The notes under the pieces are model-generated. The model was not told the DNA's origin. It did no database searches and saw only the letters and a program-made list of their open reading frames with translations. Positions 14,530-22,635 of a stretch of DNA of 32,348 bases are shown here, piece by piece. Location of the stretch: NCBI GenBank assembly GCA_035601195.1, contig DATNOU010000105.1:1-32348 (forward strand), written 5' to 3'. The position numbers were made by a program, and so were the translations under genes. This DNA is from JAIBJP01 sp035601195. GTDB lineage: Bacteria > Actinomycetota > Thermoleophilia > Gaiellales > Gaiellaceae. Numbering within the stretch: the first letter of the stretch is position 1; each line of letters begins with the position of its first letter.

Positions 14530-15585
14530 TCAGCTCAGGAACTCGGCCAACCGCTCGGCCTCGTCGTCGACCTGCTTGCGAGCCTCGCGCGACAGCCGCT
14601 CGAAGGGCTCGAGTTCGACTCGGCCGCGGTCGACCTTCCAGATGCCCGCCGCCTGGCCGTCGACGAGGAAGGTCTGCAGCGAGTGCGGTGTCTTCGTGTT
14701 GAAGACCTTCGCCCGATGCCGTTCCGGGAGGATCTGCGTCCGGCGCGCGTGCGCGAGGTGAGTTGCATCCCACGCGGGCAGGAACCGCGGCGGCGCAGGG
14801 GTTTCCGGGTCCGGGAGCGGAGCTCGGGGCAGGTCGAGGAGCTCCGCGCCCGCCTCGTCCAGGAAGCGCCGGAGGCGCATCCGCTCCACGGTTGGAGCAA
14901 GCGCTCGCGGCGGGAGACCGGCCCAGTTCGCGGCGTCCTTCAACGAAGCCGGGCCGAACGCGCCCAGATAGCGGCGCACGAGATGCTCCAGGCCTTCGTC
15001 CTCCGTCGCCTCGGACGGGCCGAGCCACCTTTCCGCCGTCGCGTAGAGGTCGGCTCGCGGCCGCTCCCAGGTTCCAGAAGGAGGCGCGCGCAAGAGGTCC
15101 ACCCACATGCCGACGCCGTTCCAGGTGGAGCTGTCCAGGCCGAGCTCTTCGACGAGCTCCCGCCGCCACCGCGGACCATCCTCGAGGAGGGACGCCACCC
15201 GCCGCGCCACGGCCGGCACCTTCTTCATGTCGACCCGCCTCGCGTGAGCCTGCATCCACGACTTACGCCGGAGCGTCCTGACTCCCTCGGTGAACAAGGG
15301 GTAGTCGCGCGCGGACACCGTGTGGATCGTGACGCGCATCACCGTCGCCTGGACGACGCTGCGCCGTTCGAGCGCACGCGTCAGGTCGCCCCGCTCGAAC
15401 CCCGCCAGCCGAGACCATAGACCGATGTAGCCCGAGCGCGCGTCTTGCGTCTGCAGGCCGCCGACGCGCTCGACAGCGCGAGGGATCGGCAGCTCGGCTC
15501 GCTCGAGGAGAAGCTGCCGGGCGAGCAGCGCACGGTTCAGCTCCCTCACCGTGAGGATGCGCTCGGCCACACTGAAGTCATACAT
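14530..15585 (-). CDS. Winged-helix DNA glycosylase-like protein (AlkZ/HTH_42 family)
   Basis: A protein of about 351 residues starting MYDFSVAERILTVRELN. Near the N-terminus GGLQTQDARSGYIGLWSRL carries the QxQ motif of the HTH_42 superfamily, whose AlkZ members unhook interstrand crosslinks or remove alkylated bases. Tandem winged-helix sections follow, then a C-terminal barrel-like part with PLPDPETPAPPRFLPAWDAT. Family and QxQ support a DNA-repair role; activity and lesion are inferred. The frame is open upstream, but that part overlaps the divergent neighbour and lacks similarity. Confidence 0.8.
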   Translation of the reverse strand: MYDFSVAERILTVRELNRALLARQLLLERAELPIPRAVERVGGLQTQDARSGYIGLWSRLAGFERGDLTRALERRSVVQATVMRVTIHTVSARDYPLFTEGVRTLRRKSWMQAHARRVDMKKVPAVARRVASLLEDGPRWRRELVEELGLDSSTWNGVGMWVDLLRAPPSGTWERPRADLYATAERWLGPSEATEDEGLEHLVRRYLGAFGPASLKDAANWAGLPPRALAPTVERMRLRRFLDEAGAELLDLPRAPLPDPETPAPPRFLPAWDATHLAHARRTQILPERHRAKVFNTKTPHSLQTFLVDGQAAGIWKVDRGRVELEPFERLSREARKQVDDEAERLAEFLS

Positions 15586-15616
15586 GGGCCGCGCGCGCTC
15601 CGGGTATGCCCGGGGC

Positions 15617-16075
15617 GTGCGGGACGACAGGAGTCGCAGCAAGGAGGAGCTCGACCAGGAATGGAGCGAGCTCGTCGAGGAGCATCGGCTCGCCATGCCG
15701 GGCACGCAGGTGCTCTTCGCCTTCCTCCTCGTCCTCCCGTTCCAGCAGCGCTTCCGTGAGCTGACCGATCACCAGGTCTACGTCTATTACTCGGCGCTCC
15801 TGTGCGCCGCGATCGCGATCATCCTCCTGATCACGCCGACCGCCGCCCACCGGATGCTCTGGCGCCACGGGGAGAAGGAAGCGCTGCTCAGGGTCTCCAC
15901 CTTCACGGCGATCGCCGCGACAGCCTTTCTCGCCGCCGGCATGTCCGCCTCCGTCTACCTCATCACCGATGTTCTCTTCGGCGAGCCCGCGACAACGGTC
16001 GTGACGGCCGTCCTGGGAGGCCTCTTCATCGGGTTCTGGTACGGCCTCCCGCTGGTGCGACGCCTGCGCGGTTGA
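15617..16075 (+). CDS. DUF6328 family membrane protein
   Basis: A 152-residue four-helix membrane protein. A charged N-terminus (RSKEELDQEWSELVEEHRLA) and the conserved PGTQVLFAFLLVLPFQQRF lead into hydrophobic segments around residues 55-75, 95-115 and 125-145, ending with LVRRLRG. The pattern fits the DUF6328 family of unknown function. The GTG at 15617 is the preferred start; the longer open frame overlaps the divergent AlkZ-like gene. Its last 50 bases overlap the end of the convergent glycosylase gene. Confidence 0.75.
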   Translation: MRDDRSRSKEELDQEWSELVEEHRLAMPGTQVLFAFLLVLPFQQRFRELTDHQVYVYYSALLCAAIAIILLITPTAAHRMLWRHGEKEALLRVSTFTAIAATAFLAAGMSASVYLITDVLFGEPATTVVTAVLGGLFIGFWYGLPLVRRLRG

Positions 16076-16664
16076 GCTCGTTCTGGAGCAAGGAAAGCGC
16101 GGCTTCAAGCCGTATGCGGTTGCGGGGCGAGTTCAGCCACCCGCTTGCGCCGGACGGGTGTGGAAGCGGGACGGCAAGCGCGTCCCCGAGCTCGAACTGC
16201 GATCCGATGCAGTCGTCTAGGCGTGAGATGCCGAGCACGCGCTTGATGGCGAGGCCTCCCACCGGCACGATCACGGCCGGCCTGAGCAGGCGCAGCTCCC
16301 AGTCGAGCCAGAAGCGACAGAGCTCGATCTCCCGGGGGGTCGCGGGCCTGTCTCCGCGGCCCGAGGGATGTCTGCCCGGGTAGCAGCGCGTCACGGAGAC
16401 GCAGTAGAAGGTGCCGTAAAACTCCTCCTCGTCGAGCTCGAGCCAGCGGCGCAGCGTCTGGCCCGCTCGCCCCCGCCAGGGCCGCCTCTCCTGGGCCTCG
16501 ACCACGCCGGGCGCCTGACCGACGATCATCGCCCGCTGGCCGTCATGGCCTTCGAGCACCGGGAGTGACGCGAGCGGGTAGCCCTCCTCGGCGCAGGCTC
16601 GGCAGACACGGTTGTCGCGCTGGAGCGAGGCGAGGGAGCGATACGAGCGTTTGCGCCGCGTCAC
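16026..16664 (-). CDS. Uracil-DNA glycosylase family protein
   Basis: A 212-residue protein of the uracil-DNA glycosylase superfamily, which excises uracil from DNA. Motif 1 is IVGQAPGVVEAQE, followed by FYCVSVTRCYPG and the C-terminal HPSG. Cysteines in RVCRAC, TRCYPG and IELCRFW could ligate an iron-sulfur cluster as in families 4 and 5. The start is a GTG at 16664. The 3' end overlaps the convergent DUF6328 gene by 50 bases. Exact family (4, 5 or other) is not settled by eye. Confidence 0.85.
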   Translation of the reverse strand: MTRRKRSYRSLASLQRDNRVCRACAEEGYPLASLPVLEGHDGQRAMIVGQAPGVVEAQERRPWRGRAGQTLRRWLELDEEEFYGTFYCVSVTRCYPGRHPSGRGDRPATPREIELCRFWLDWELRLLRPAVIVPVGGLAIKRVLGISRLDDCIGSQFELGDALAVPLPHPSGASGWLNSPRNRIRLEAALSLLQNELNRAGVAPAGGRTRTR

Positions 16665-16702
16665 CCGGGTAGGTTAGGCCGGTGCTGGGGCCGCCTGACC
16701 CG

Positions 16703-17044
16703 TTACTTCTTGCGGTTGACCGCGGCGAGCAACTGGCGCTTGTTCATGCTTGAGCGGCCCTTGACGTTCAGGCGCTTCGCCTGGTTGTAGAGCTGCTCCT
16801 TCGTCTGGCCCTTCGGCCGCGTCGTGCCTGACCGGAGACCACCGCGACGGCCCGAGGAGATGTCGCGCGTCGAGGATCGCGAGGCGGTGCGGGCTTCGCC
16901 CGACCGCGCGCGCTCCTTGTTGACCGTCCGGGCAGCGATCTCCTCCGCACGATCGGTGGAGGCGCCCCTCTCCCTTGCGCTGTCCTTGATGTGCTCGTAC
17001 TGGCGGGCGCGTTTGGTGCCCTTCTTTACTCCACGAGGTGGCAT
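16703..17044 (-). CDS. Basic Rho_N-domain protein ('plasmid stabilization'-type)
   Basis: A 113-residue, very basic protein. The central RAEEIAARTVNKERARSGEA and ISSGRRGGLRSG are familiar from actinobacterial proteins often labelled plasmid stabilization protein. The C-terminus TKEQLYNQAKRLNVKGRSSM followed by QLLAAVNRKK is a Rho_N/SAP-like helix-extended-helix module. It probably binds nucleic acid (inference); there is no partner toxin gene. The same module occurs in the membrane protein at 4907-5803. Confidence 0.75.
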   Translation of the reverse strand: MPPRGVKKGTKRARQYEHIKDSARERGASTDRAEEIAARTVNKERARSGEARTASRSSTRDISSGRRGGLRSGTTRPKGQTKEQLYNQAKRLNVKGRSSMNKRQLLAAVNRKK

Positions 17045-17126
17045 GCATGCCCCTTTCCTATGCCGTTTTCCAGCTTGTACCGCCGTCCTGGAGCACTAAA
17101 CGCAGGCGCTACCATGGTCGCGGCGC

Positions 17127-17216
17127 GGAGAGGTGTCCGAGCTGGCCTAAGGAGCGCGACTGGAAATCGCGTACCCGGCGAAAGTTGGGTCGCGGGTTCG
17201 AATCCCGCCCTCTCCG
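17127..17216 (+). tRNA. tRNA-Ser(GGA)
   Basis: Ninety bases fold as a class II tRNA. The acceptor GGAGAGG pairs with CCTCTCC, the anticodon loop CTGGAAA gives GGA (Ser, UCC/UCU codons), a long variable arm follows, and the T arm is GCGGG-TTCGAAT-CCCGC. The discriminator is G and CCA is not encoded. Confidence 0.95.
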
Positions 17217-17232
17217 CCTGTTTGGCTCGGTC

Positions 17233-17808
17233 CTAGCCGGTCGCCTCGACCAGGAAGGCGACCAGGTCGGCGAGCTGCTTCTCGTCGAGCTGCTCGCCGA
17301 ACGTCTGGGGCATGATCCCCGGCTGGTAGCCGGTCGCGACCTCCGCGTTCGGATCGACGATCGACTCGTGGATGAAGGCGGCGTCCTTGCCCTTGAGGAC
17401 CTCGTCGAGGTTCGGCCCGATGGTTTGCGTGGCGCCGGCTTCCTTCAGGGTGTGGCAGGTCGCGCACGGGGGCTGCGCCGTCGTGGTGAAGATCTCCTTC
17501 CCCGCCACTGGGTCGCCGGCAGGCTGCTGGCCGGTCCCGGTCCCGGTCGGGCTCGTGGCGGCGGTGGTCGGCGGTTGATTCGTCACTCCCGCCGACTCGC
17601 CACCTTCGCTCTCGAAGTGGTGGCTCTCCCCCAGCACCGCAACCGCGGTGAGCATCCCGACGACCAGAAGCGCCGAGACGAGCACGAAGACCCGAAGAGA
17701 ACGACCGGGAAAGTCCGGTCTCCGCCGCGGGACCACGATGGAGACGAAGAGACTGAAGCCGACGAGGGCCGCGGCGACGATCCCGATGATGACGTCGTTC
17801 CGGTTCAC
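17233..17808 (-). CDS. Membrane-anchored c-type cytochrome
   Basis: A 191-residue protein with two N-terminal membrane helices (IIGIVAAALVGFSLFVSIVV and VFVLVSALLVVGMLTAVAVL). A Thr/Gly/Pro linker leads to a monohaem cytochrome c domain exposed outside. CATCH binds haem; IMPQTF supplies the axial Met; LADLVAFLVEATG is the C-terminal helix. It would carry electrons in a membrane respiratory chain; its partner is not in the window. It lies on the opposite strand from tRNA-Ser and is divergent from uppP. Confidence 0.88.
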   Translation of the reverse strand: MNRNDVIIGIVAAALVGFSLFVSIVVPRRRPDFPGRSLRVFVLVSALLVVGMLTAVAVLGESHHFESEGGESAGVTNQPPTTAATSPTGTGTGQQPAGDPVAGKEIFTTTAQPPCATCHTLKEAGATQTIGPNLDEVLKGKDAAFIHESIVDPNAEVATGYQPGIMPQTFGEQLDEKQLADLVAFLVEATG

Positions 17809-17830
17809 GAGGCGGGCATACGATAACCAC

Positions 17831-18769
17831 GTGCGCCGCTCGGGTCTCTACTTCGCCGCGGGCGCACTCCTCCTCCTGGCCGTTTTGCTCGCGGCCGCAG
17901 GCGTCGGCGACCGCCCCGGGGCCCTCTCCGACTGGCAAGCGCTCGTACTCGGAATCGTGCAGGGCCTGACCGAGCTGCTGCCGATCTCGTCCTCGGGACA
18001 CCTGATCCTCGTCCCTTGGCTCGCGGATTGGCACTACCTCGAGGCGCACCCAGACTTCAACAAGACCTTCGACGTCGCGCTCCACCTGGGCACGCTCGTC
18101 GCTGTCGTCGTGTACTTCTGGAGCGACGTCGTCCGCTACGTGACCGCGGGCTTCCGCTCCGTCGGTCGGCACAGCGTGTCGGGGCCCGACGAGCGGATCG
18201 CGTGGTACGTGTTCGCGGCCACGATTCCCACCGCGGTCGCGGGAGCGGCCGGTGAGGACGTCATCGAGAAGCACCTTGGCCAGCCGTGGCAAATTGCCAT
18301 CCTGCTCGCGGTTTTCGGGGTTCTCCTCTGGCTGGCCGACCGCCTTCCGGAACGGAGGACGATCCAGGACCTCCGCTTCGGAACCGCCTTCGCCATCGGG
18401 GTGTCCCAGATCCTCGCGCTCGTACCGGGCGTATCCCGCTCGGGGATCACGATCACGACCGGCCGGGCAGCAGGGCTCGATCGCGACTCCGCGGCGCGCT
18501 TTTCGTTCCTGCTCCTGATCCCCGTCGTCTTCGGTGCCGTCGTCTACAAGGGGGTGAAGCACGTCCTCATCGAGTCCCTCCCGCCCGGGTCGACGGGACC
18601 CTTCGTCGTAGGGACGCTCGCCGCCGCAGGCGTCGGCCTCGTGGCCATCGACGTCCTCCTCGGCTACGTGCGGCGCCGCGACTACTCCCCGTTCGTGGTC
18701 TACCGCCTGCTGGCGGCGGGGATCGTCCTCGCCATCATCGCCACCGGCCTGCGCGACGCGACGTTCTAA
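17831..18769 (+). CDS. uppP: Undecaprenyl-diphosphatase UppP/BacA
   Basis: A 312-residue polytopic membrane enzyme that recycles undecaprenyl diphosphate to the monophosphate used as lipid carrier for peptidoglycan and polysaccharides. Both active-site signatures are present: LTELLPISSSGHLIL and LVPGVSRSGITITTG. Several membrane helices follow to the C-terminus. The GTG start gives an extra N-terminal hydrophobic helix compared with the shortest family members. It is 40 bases upstream of a diguanylate cyclase and could be co-transcribed with it. Confidence 0.95.
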   Translation: MRRSGLYFAAGALLLLAVLLAAAGVGDRPGALSDWQALVLGIVQGLTELLPISSSGHLILVPWLADWHYLEAHPDFNKTFDVALHLGTLVAVVVYFWSDVVRYVTAGFRSVGRHSVSGPDERIAWYVFAATIPTAVAGAAGEDVIEKHLGQPWQIAILLAVFGVLLWLADRLPERRTIQDLRFGTAFAIGVSQILALVPGVSRSGITITTGRAAGLDRDSAARFSFLLLIPVVFGAVVYKGVKHVLIESLPPGSTGPFVVGTLAAAGVGLVAIDVLLGYVRRRDYSPFVVYRLLAAGIVLAIIATGLRDATF

Positions 18770-18809
18770 GCGGGCTACACTCGCCCGAAAGGGAGGGCAG
18801 ACGGCAAGC

Positions 18810-20432
18810 ATCGCAAGAGAGGCGCCGCGTGCGGCCCGCGGGCAACTCGGGCTCGCCCTCGCGACCCTGGTTCTAGCTCTTCTCCTCGCTGCAACGGCCG
18901 CCTGGGCGGCAGGGCGCCTCCGGGAGCACACCGAGGCCAATGCCGCCGAGGCCCGCCTGGCCTCCTCCCTTCGAGCAGGGGTGGCCGAGGTACGTAGCGA
19001 GCTTCGAGAAGCGTCGTCGCAGGCTCGAGCCCTTTCGCTCTCGCCCGACGTCCAACGAGCCTTTGTGCGGCGCGACCTGAAGGCCTTGCGACTGCTCCTC
19101 CCACCGGGCGACAACGTCGCGTTCGTTCTTTCGAACCGCGAGGTCGGCACAAGTGGCTATGTCCTTCGCCGGGCTGTCGAGGTCAGCGACGCACGTGGCC
19201 GCCAGCTTGGCCGGGTGGTGGTTGGGGTTCCGCTCGACGCGGCGCTGATCAAGCGGCTCGACGCGACCGCAGGCGTCCCGGAGGGAGACGGACTCGCCAT
19301 CTCCGAGAACGGTCGCTACCTCACTCCGCTGCCAGAGATGGTCGACCGACGCTCGATGTGGACGCCCCTCGCCTCGGGAACCGATCTGCGCCTCGTCGCC
19401 TTTACGCCGAACCAGCCGATCGCCGACGCGACCTCGGACACGAGACGTCGAGTGTTCTTCGCCACCTTGCTGACCCTCGCGCTCATCGCTCTCGCCTGGT
19501 GGAGCGCCACGCGGTTCATGGCCCCGCGCGCGGACCCGGCGCCCGCGCCTCGCCGGCGAGCGCACGACCTGGAGCCTGACTCGACGGGCAGGCGAGCGCG
19601 AGAGGCGGTGGCGCTCGTCGGCGAGGCGTTGGCGGCGACCCACGATCCCGCCGCCCTCCTGCCGGTGATCGTCGAGAGCGCGGTGGGAGCGACAGGCGCG
19701 GTGGGAGTGCGCCTCGTCAGCGACGGTGCCGAGCGTTTCCGGGCCGGCCACCCTGAAAGCGGCGGTCCGCCGCTCGCGGTCTCCCTCGGCACCGACGACG
19801 AGCACGTCGGCAGCTTGCTCATCTACCCGGAACGGGGCCGGCCCTTCAACGAAGACGAGGGCCGGCTTGCGCACTGGCTCGCTGCCCAGGCGTCGATCGC
19901 CCTCGAGAACGCCCGCTTGCACCGCGCCGTCGAACAGCAGGCGATCACGGACGACCTCACCGGCCTCGCGAACCGGCGCCGGTTCAGGGAGTCGCTGGGC
20001 CTGGAGGTCAGCCGCGCCGAGCGGTTCGGCGGGTCGCTGGCGCTCGTCCTCGCGGACCTTGACGACTTCAAGCGGGTCAACGACCTCTACGGCCATCAGG
20101 TCGGGGACGACGTGCTCCGCCGGTTCGCAGACCTCATGCGCGAGAGCGTGCGTGAGTTCGACCTGGCCGTCCGCTACGGCGGCGAGGAATTCGCCGTCCT
20201 CGTCCCCGAGACCGACCCGGAGGGAGGCGCCCACCTCGCGGAGCGTCTTGCGGAAGCCCTTCGCGGCACGCGATTCACCAGTCGGATAGGCGAGTCGTTC
20301 TCGGTCACCGCGAGCTTTGGAGTCGCCGCCTTTCCGGGCGCGGGCTCGGCGGAGCAACTGATGCTCGCGGCCGACCGAGCCCTCTATCGCGCGAAGAAGA
20401 AAGGGAAAAATCGCGTAATTCGCGCGGATTAG
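18810..20432 (+). CDS. Membrane sensor GAF-GGDEF diguanylate cyclase
   Basis: An approximately 540-residue protein. TM1 (LGLALATLVLALLLAATAAW), an extracytoplasmic sensor of about 150 residues, TM2 (FFATLLTLALIALAWWS), a GAF domain (EAVALVGEALAATHDPAALL onward) and a GGDEF domain are seen in order. The active site is intact (YGGEEFAVLVPE) with an I-site RxxD (REFD) five residues before it, so it should make cyclic di-GMP with product inhibition. The start is uncertain: TM1 lies upstream of the first GTG (18981) and no ATG/GTG/TTG precedes it in frame. An ATC at 18810, 12 bases after GGGAGGG, is the best candidate. Confidence 0.88.
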   Translation: MAREAPRAARGQLGLALATLVLALLLAATAAWAAGRLREHTEANAAEARLASSLRAGVAEVRSELREASSQARALSLSPDVQRAFVRRDLKALRLLLPPGDNVAFVLSNREVGTSGYVLRRAVEVSDARGRQLGRVVVGVPLDAALIKRLDATAGVPEGDGLAISENGRYLTPLPEMVDRRSMWTPLASGTDLRLVAFTPNQPIADATSDTRRRVFFATLLTLALIALAWWSATRFMAPRADPAPAPRRRAHDLEPDSTGRRAREAVALVGEALAATHDPAALLPVIVESAVGATGAVGVRLVSDGAERFRAGHPESGGPPLAVSLGTDDEHVGSLLIYPERGRPFNEDEGRLAHWLAAQASIALENARLHRAVEQQAITDDLTGLANRRRFRESLGLEVSRAERFGGSLALVLADLDDFKRVNDLYGHQVGDDVLRRFADLMRESVREFDLAVRYGGEEFAVLVPETDPEGGAHLAERLAEALRGTRFTSRIGESFSVTASFGVAAFPGAGSAEQLMLAADRALYRAKKKGKNRVIRAD

Positions 20433-20480
20433 TTTCGGCAGGCCGGGGCGACGCCCGCCGGGACTGTTATAAGCAGGCGA

Positions 20481-21182
20481 GTGCAGGACTGTCAGGTCTG
20501 TGGCCGCAGCTTCGACCCACTCGGCTTCCAGGTCGTCGTGCCCGAGCTCGGCCGCGGTTTCGACCGGATCGAATGCGCCCAGAGCGCCCGCAGGCTCGCG
20601 GGGCCCGGGAGCAGGCTGGCCGCGACCCCGCTCGTGGCGATCGTGGAGCCGGTTCCCGCGGCCCTCATGCCCGCTGCTGTCGGCTCAGCTCAGGCGCTGC
20701 GCCCGCTTGGCACCCCTGCGGCGACGCTCGGCTTCCTGGCCGCGGGAACGGCTGCGGCCGTCTTCCTCTGGCTGAACGCGCTCGGCACTGACCCGAGCAG
20801 CTTCACGCTCGGCCGCCTCAGCGCTCCTCCCGCCTTCGGCCAGCAGACAATTCAGGCACACGTCGAGCCTGCTCCGGCGGGCACCGGCCCGGCGGAGCGA
20901 AAAGCCCCTGACGAGGCGGCGCCGGTCACGGTGGTGAGCTTCGTCACGGCACCGAACCCCACCGGCTTCGCGCCGGCCCCCGCGACGGGCGGCGCGGACA
21001 CGCCCCAGCCCTCATCCCCGCCGACGCTCGCCCGACGGGCCACGCTGCCTCCCCGGGGCTCCGGGCCCGGGAAGGCCACCGGCAAGGGCCATGCCAAACA
21101 CGGCAAGGGCCATGCGAAACACGGTGAGACCGACGGTGCTCACAGTCCCGGACACGGGCAGGGGAAGGGCAACCCGCACTAG
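20481..21182 (+). CDS. Zinc-ribbon-like membrane protein with Pro-rich and GKGHAKH tail
   Basis: A 233-residue protein with an N-terminal Cys motif (DCQVCGRSF...RIECAQSA), one membrane helix (TLGFLAAGTAAAVFLWLNAL, about residues 82-101) and a long Ala/Pro-rich outer region. The C-terminal Lys/His/Gly-rich section has the duplicated GKGHAKH motif. I recognise the 'RSFDPLGFQVVVPELG...GFDRIEC' opening from other Thermoleophilia-type proteins but know no function. The His-rich tail could bind metal (inference). It follows the diguanylate cyclase by 48 bases on the same strand. Confidence 0.6.
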   Translation: MQDCQVCGRSFDPLGFQVVVPELGRGFDRIECAQSARRLAGPGSRLAATPLVAIVEPVPAALMPAAVGSAQALRPLGTPAATLGFLAAGTAAAVFLWLNALGTDPSSFTLGRLSAPPAFGQQTIQAHVEPAPAGTGPAERKAPDEAAPVTVVSFVTAPNPTGFAPAPATGGADTPQPSSPPTLARRATLPPRGSGPGKATGKGHAKHGKGHAKHGETDGAHSPGHGQGKGNPH

Positions 21183-21214
21183 AACCGCGCCGCCCGGGCG
21201 GTTGTAGTAGTCCG

Positions 21215-21991
21215 ATGGAGATATGGAAGGCAGCGGTGGCCGTCGTGGTGCTGCTCGTCGCCGCCTGCGCGGGCGAATCCGAAGCGCCTTCGCCCGAGCT
21301 CCTTCCGGATCTCGACCAGGCCCCACCGGCAGCCATCTCGGTCGTTGTGCGCGAAGGGCGCGAGCGCCTCGTCTTCCTGTCCGCGGTCGAGAACGTGGGC
21401 GCGGGGCCGCTGCTCGTCGCCGGGCGGCGGCCGAGCGCGTCGGAGCCCGAGATGACAGCGCGCCAAGTCGTTCGCAAGGCGGACAGGACCGCTACGACGC
21501 ACGTCCTCGAGGCGCGCCTGCGCTTCGTCGTCTCGGAGACGCACCGGCACTGGCATCTGCTCGGCTTCGAGCGTTACGAGCTCCGCACCCCCGACGAAAA
21601 GACCGTCGGCCGTGATCGTAAGACAGGCTTCTGCCTGGGCGACCGCTACGACACCGATTCGGGCTCACGTATCCCCGGGGAGCCGCCCAGGGCGGTCTGG
21701 ACGCAGGAGTGCGGCCGTGGCCAGGGCGGACGCCTGCACCTCCTCGAGGGTCTCTCACCCGGGTTCGGAGATGACTACGTGCCTTTGCTCGAGGGCCAGT
21801 TCATCGACGTCACCGGCGTCCCGCCCGGCCGCTACATCCTCACCCACCGCGTGAATTCGACCCGTGATCTACGCGAGTCCGGCTACGCGAACAACGCCGC
21901 ATCAGCGCTCCTCGAGCTCGGTCGCGACGCACAGGGCCGGGCTACCGTGACCGTCCTCGCAACCTGCCCCGACACCGCTTCGTGCCGCTAG
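21215..21991 (+). CDS. Lysyl-oxidase-like lipoprotein
   Basis: A 258-residue secreted lipoprotein (lipobox LVAAC, Cys18) with the lysyl oxidase catalytic fold. The copper ligands are His110, His112 and His114 in ETHRHWHLLGFERYEL. KTGFCL matches the animal KASFCL that holds the LTQ lysine (Lys136 here). LEGLSPGFGDDYVPLLEGQF matches the animal SPGCYDTY region with a candidate LTQ tyrosine (Tyr188). IDVTGVPPGRYILTHRVN completes the fold. It may oxidise primary amines outside the cell; the bacterial role is little known. The animal comparison is from memory. Confidence 0.82.
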   Translation: MEIWKAAVAVVVLLVAACAGESEAPSPELLPDLDQAPPAAISVVVREGRERLVFLSAVENVGAGPLLVAGRRPSASEPEMTARQVVRKADRTATTHVLEARLRFVVSETHRHWHLLGFERYELRTPDEKTVGRDRKTGFCLGDRYDTDSGSRIPGEPPRAVWTQECGRGQGGRLHLLEGLSPGFGDDYVPLLEGQFIDVTGVPPGRYILTHRVNSTRDLRESGYANNAASALLELGRDAQGRATVTVLATCPDTASCR

Positions 21992-22049
21992 GGAACCGTG
22001 TCGACGACACCGGTGTATCAGGGTCAAAACAGGAGGAGGAGGCCACCGG

Positions 22050-22571
22050 ATGCGACGTCCATTTCTCGCCTTTGCCCTCGCGCTTCTCGCGGCGGCTGCG
22101 TTGAGCGCAAGCGCCTTCGCCAAGGAGGGCGGCGTCGAGCTCAGCTCGACTCCGGGCGCGCTCGGGCCAGGAGATCCCTGGACGCCGAGCCTGACCCTGA
22201 TCGACGAAGGCGGGCAGCTGCCCGCCAACCTGAAGCCGGGCATCAGGATCACCAACCTGGAGACCGGCCGAACGGTCGATTACCCGGCGACGCCGACGGA
22301 CAACCCGGCGGCCTACACCGTGCGGGTTGTCTTCCCCACCCCGGGCCAGTGGGACTACGCGGCCTACGACGGCGTCACCGACCGGCTCTATGAGTTCCCC
22401 GCGACGACGATCCTGGCACCGAAGGGGAATGTCGCGGCAACTCCCAAGGCCGCGGCGACCGCCGAAGAGGGCTCGTTCCCGCTCTGGCCGCTCCTCGGTG
22501 GCCTTGGCGGCGCGGGGCTTCTGGCTCTGGGAGCCCTCGCGGCGATCCGCAGCCGGAAGTTCGCTCACTAA
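22050..22571 (+). CDS. Secreted Ig-like (YtkA-like) protein with C-terminal membrane helix
   Basis: A 173-residue protein with a clear signal peptide (FLAFALALLAAAALSASAFA), a beta-rich domain (LTLIDEGGQLPANLKPGIRI, YTVRVVFPTPGQWDYAAYDG) and a C-terminal helix (LLGGLGGAGLLALGALAAI) with a basic tail. The middle resembles the YtkA-like or CopC-like Ig folds found on secreted metal or redox proteins, but no metal ligands are obvious. GGAGGAGGAGG upstream is a strong ribosome-binding site. It follows the lysyl-oxidase-like gene on the same strand and may work with it (inference). Confidence 0.7.
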   Translation: MRRPFLAFALALLAAAALSASAFAKEGGVELSSTPGALGPGDPWTPSLTLIDEGGQLPANLKPGIRITNLETGRTVDYPATPTDNPAAYTVRVVFPTPGQWDYAAYDGVTDRLYEFPATTILAPKGNVAATPKAAATAEEGSFPLWPLLGGLGGAGLLALGALAAIRSRKFAH

Positions 22572-22594
22572 GGACGACCTCGCCAGGAGGCGGA

Positions 22595-22620
22595 CGAAGG
22601 GCGGCTTCGGCCGCCCTTCG
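22595..22620. terminator. Bidirectional hairpin terminator
   Basis: A perfect 11-bp stem (CGAAGGGCGGC and its complement) with a TTCG loop sits between the convergent Ig-like protein and L,D-transpeptidase genes. There is no strong U-run, as is common in high-GC genomes. Confidence 0.7.
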
Positions 22621-22635
22621 TCCTGAGAGCCCGCT

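Noticed and set aside
17147..19150. 667-codon minus-strand open frame
   Set aside because: It spans tRNA-Ser antisense, cytochrome c in another frame and the antisense of uppP and the cyclase; the sequence is low-complexity Arg/Ala/Gly.
18981..20432. GTG 18981 as start of the diguanylate cyclase
   Set aside because: It would remove the first membrane helix, whose coding frame is open and typical immediately upstream.
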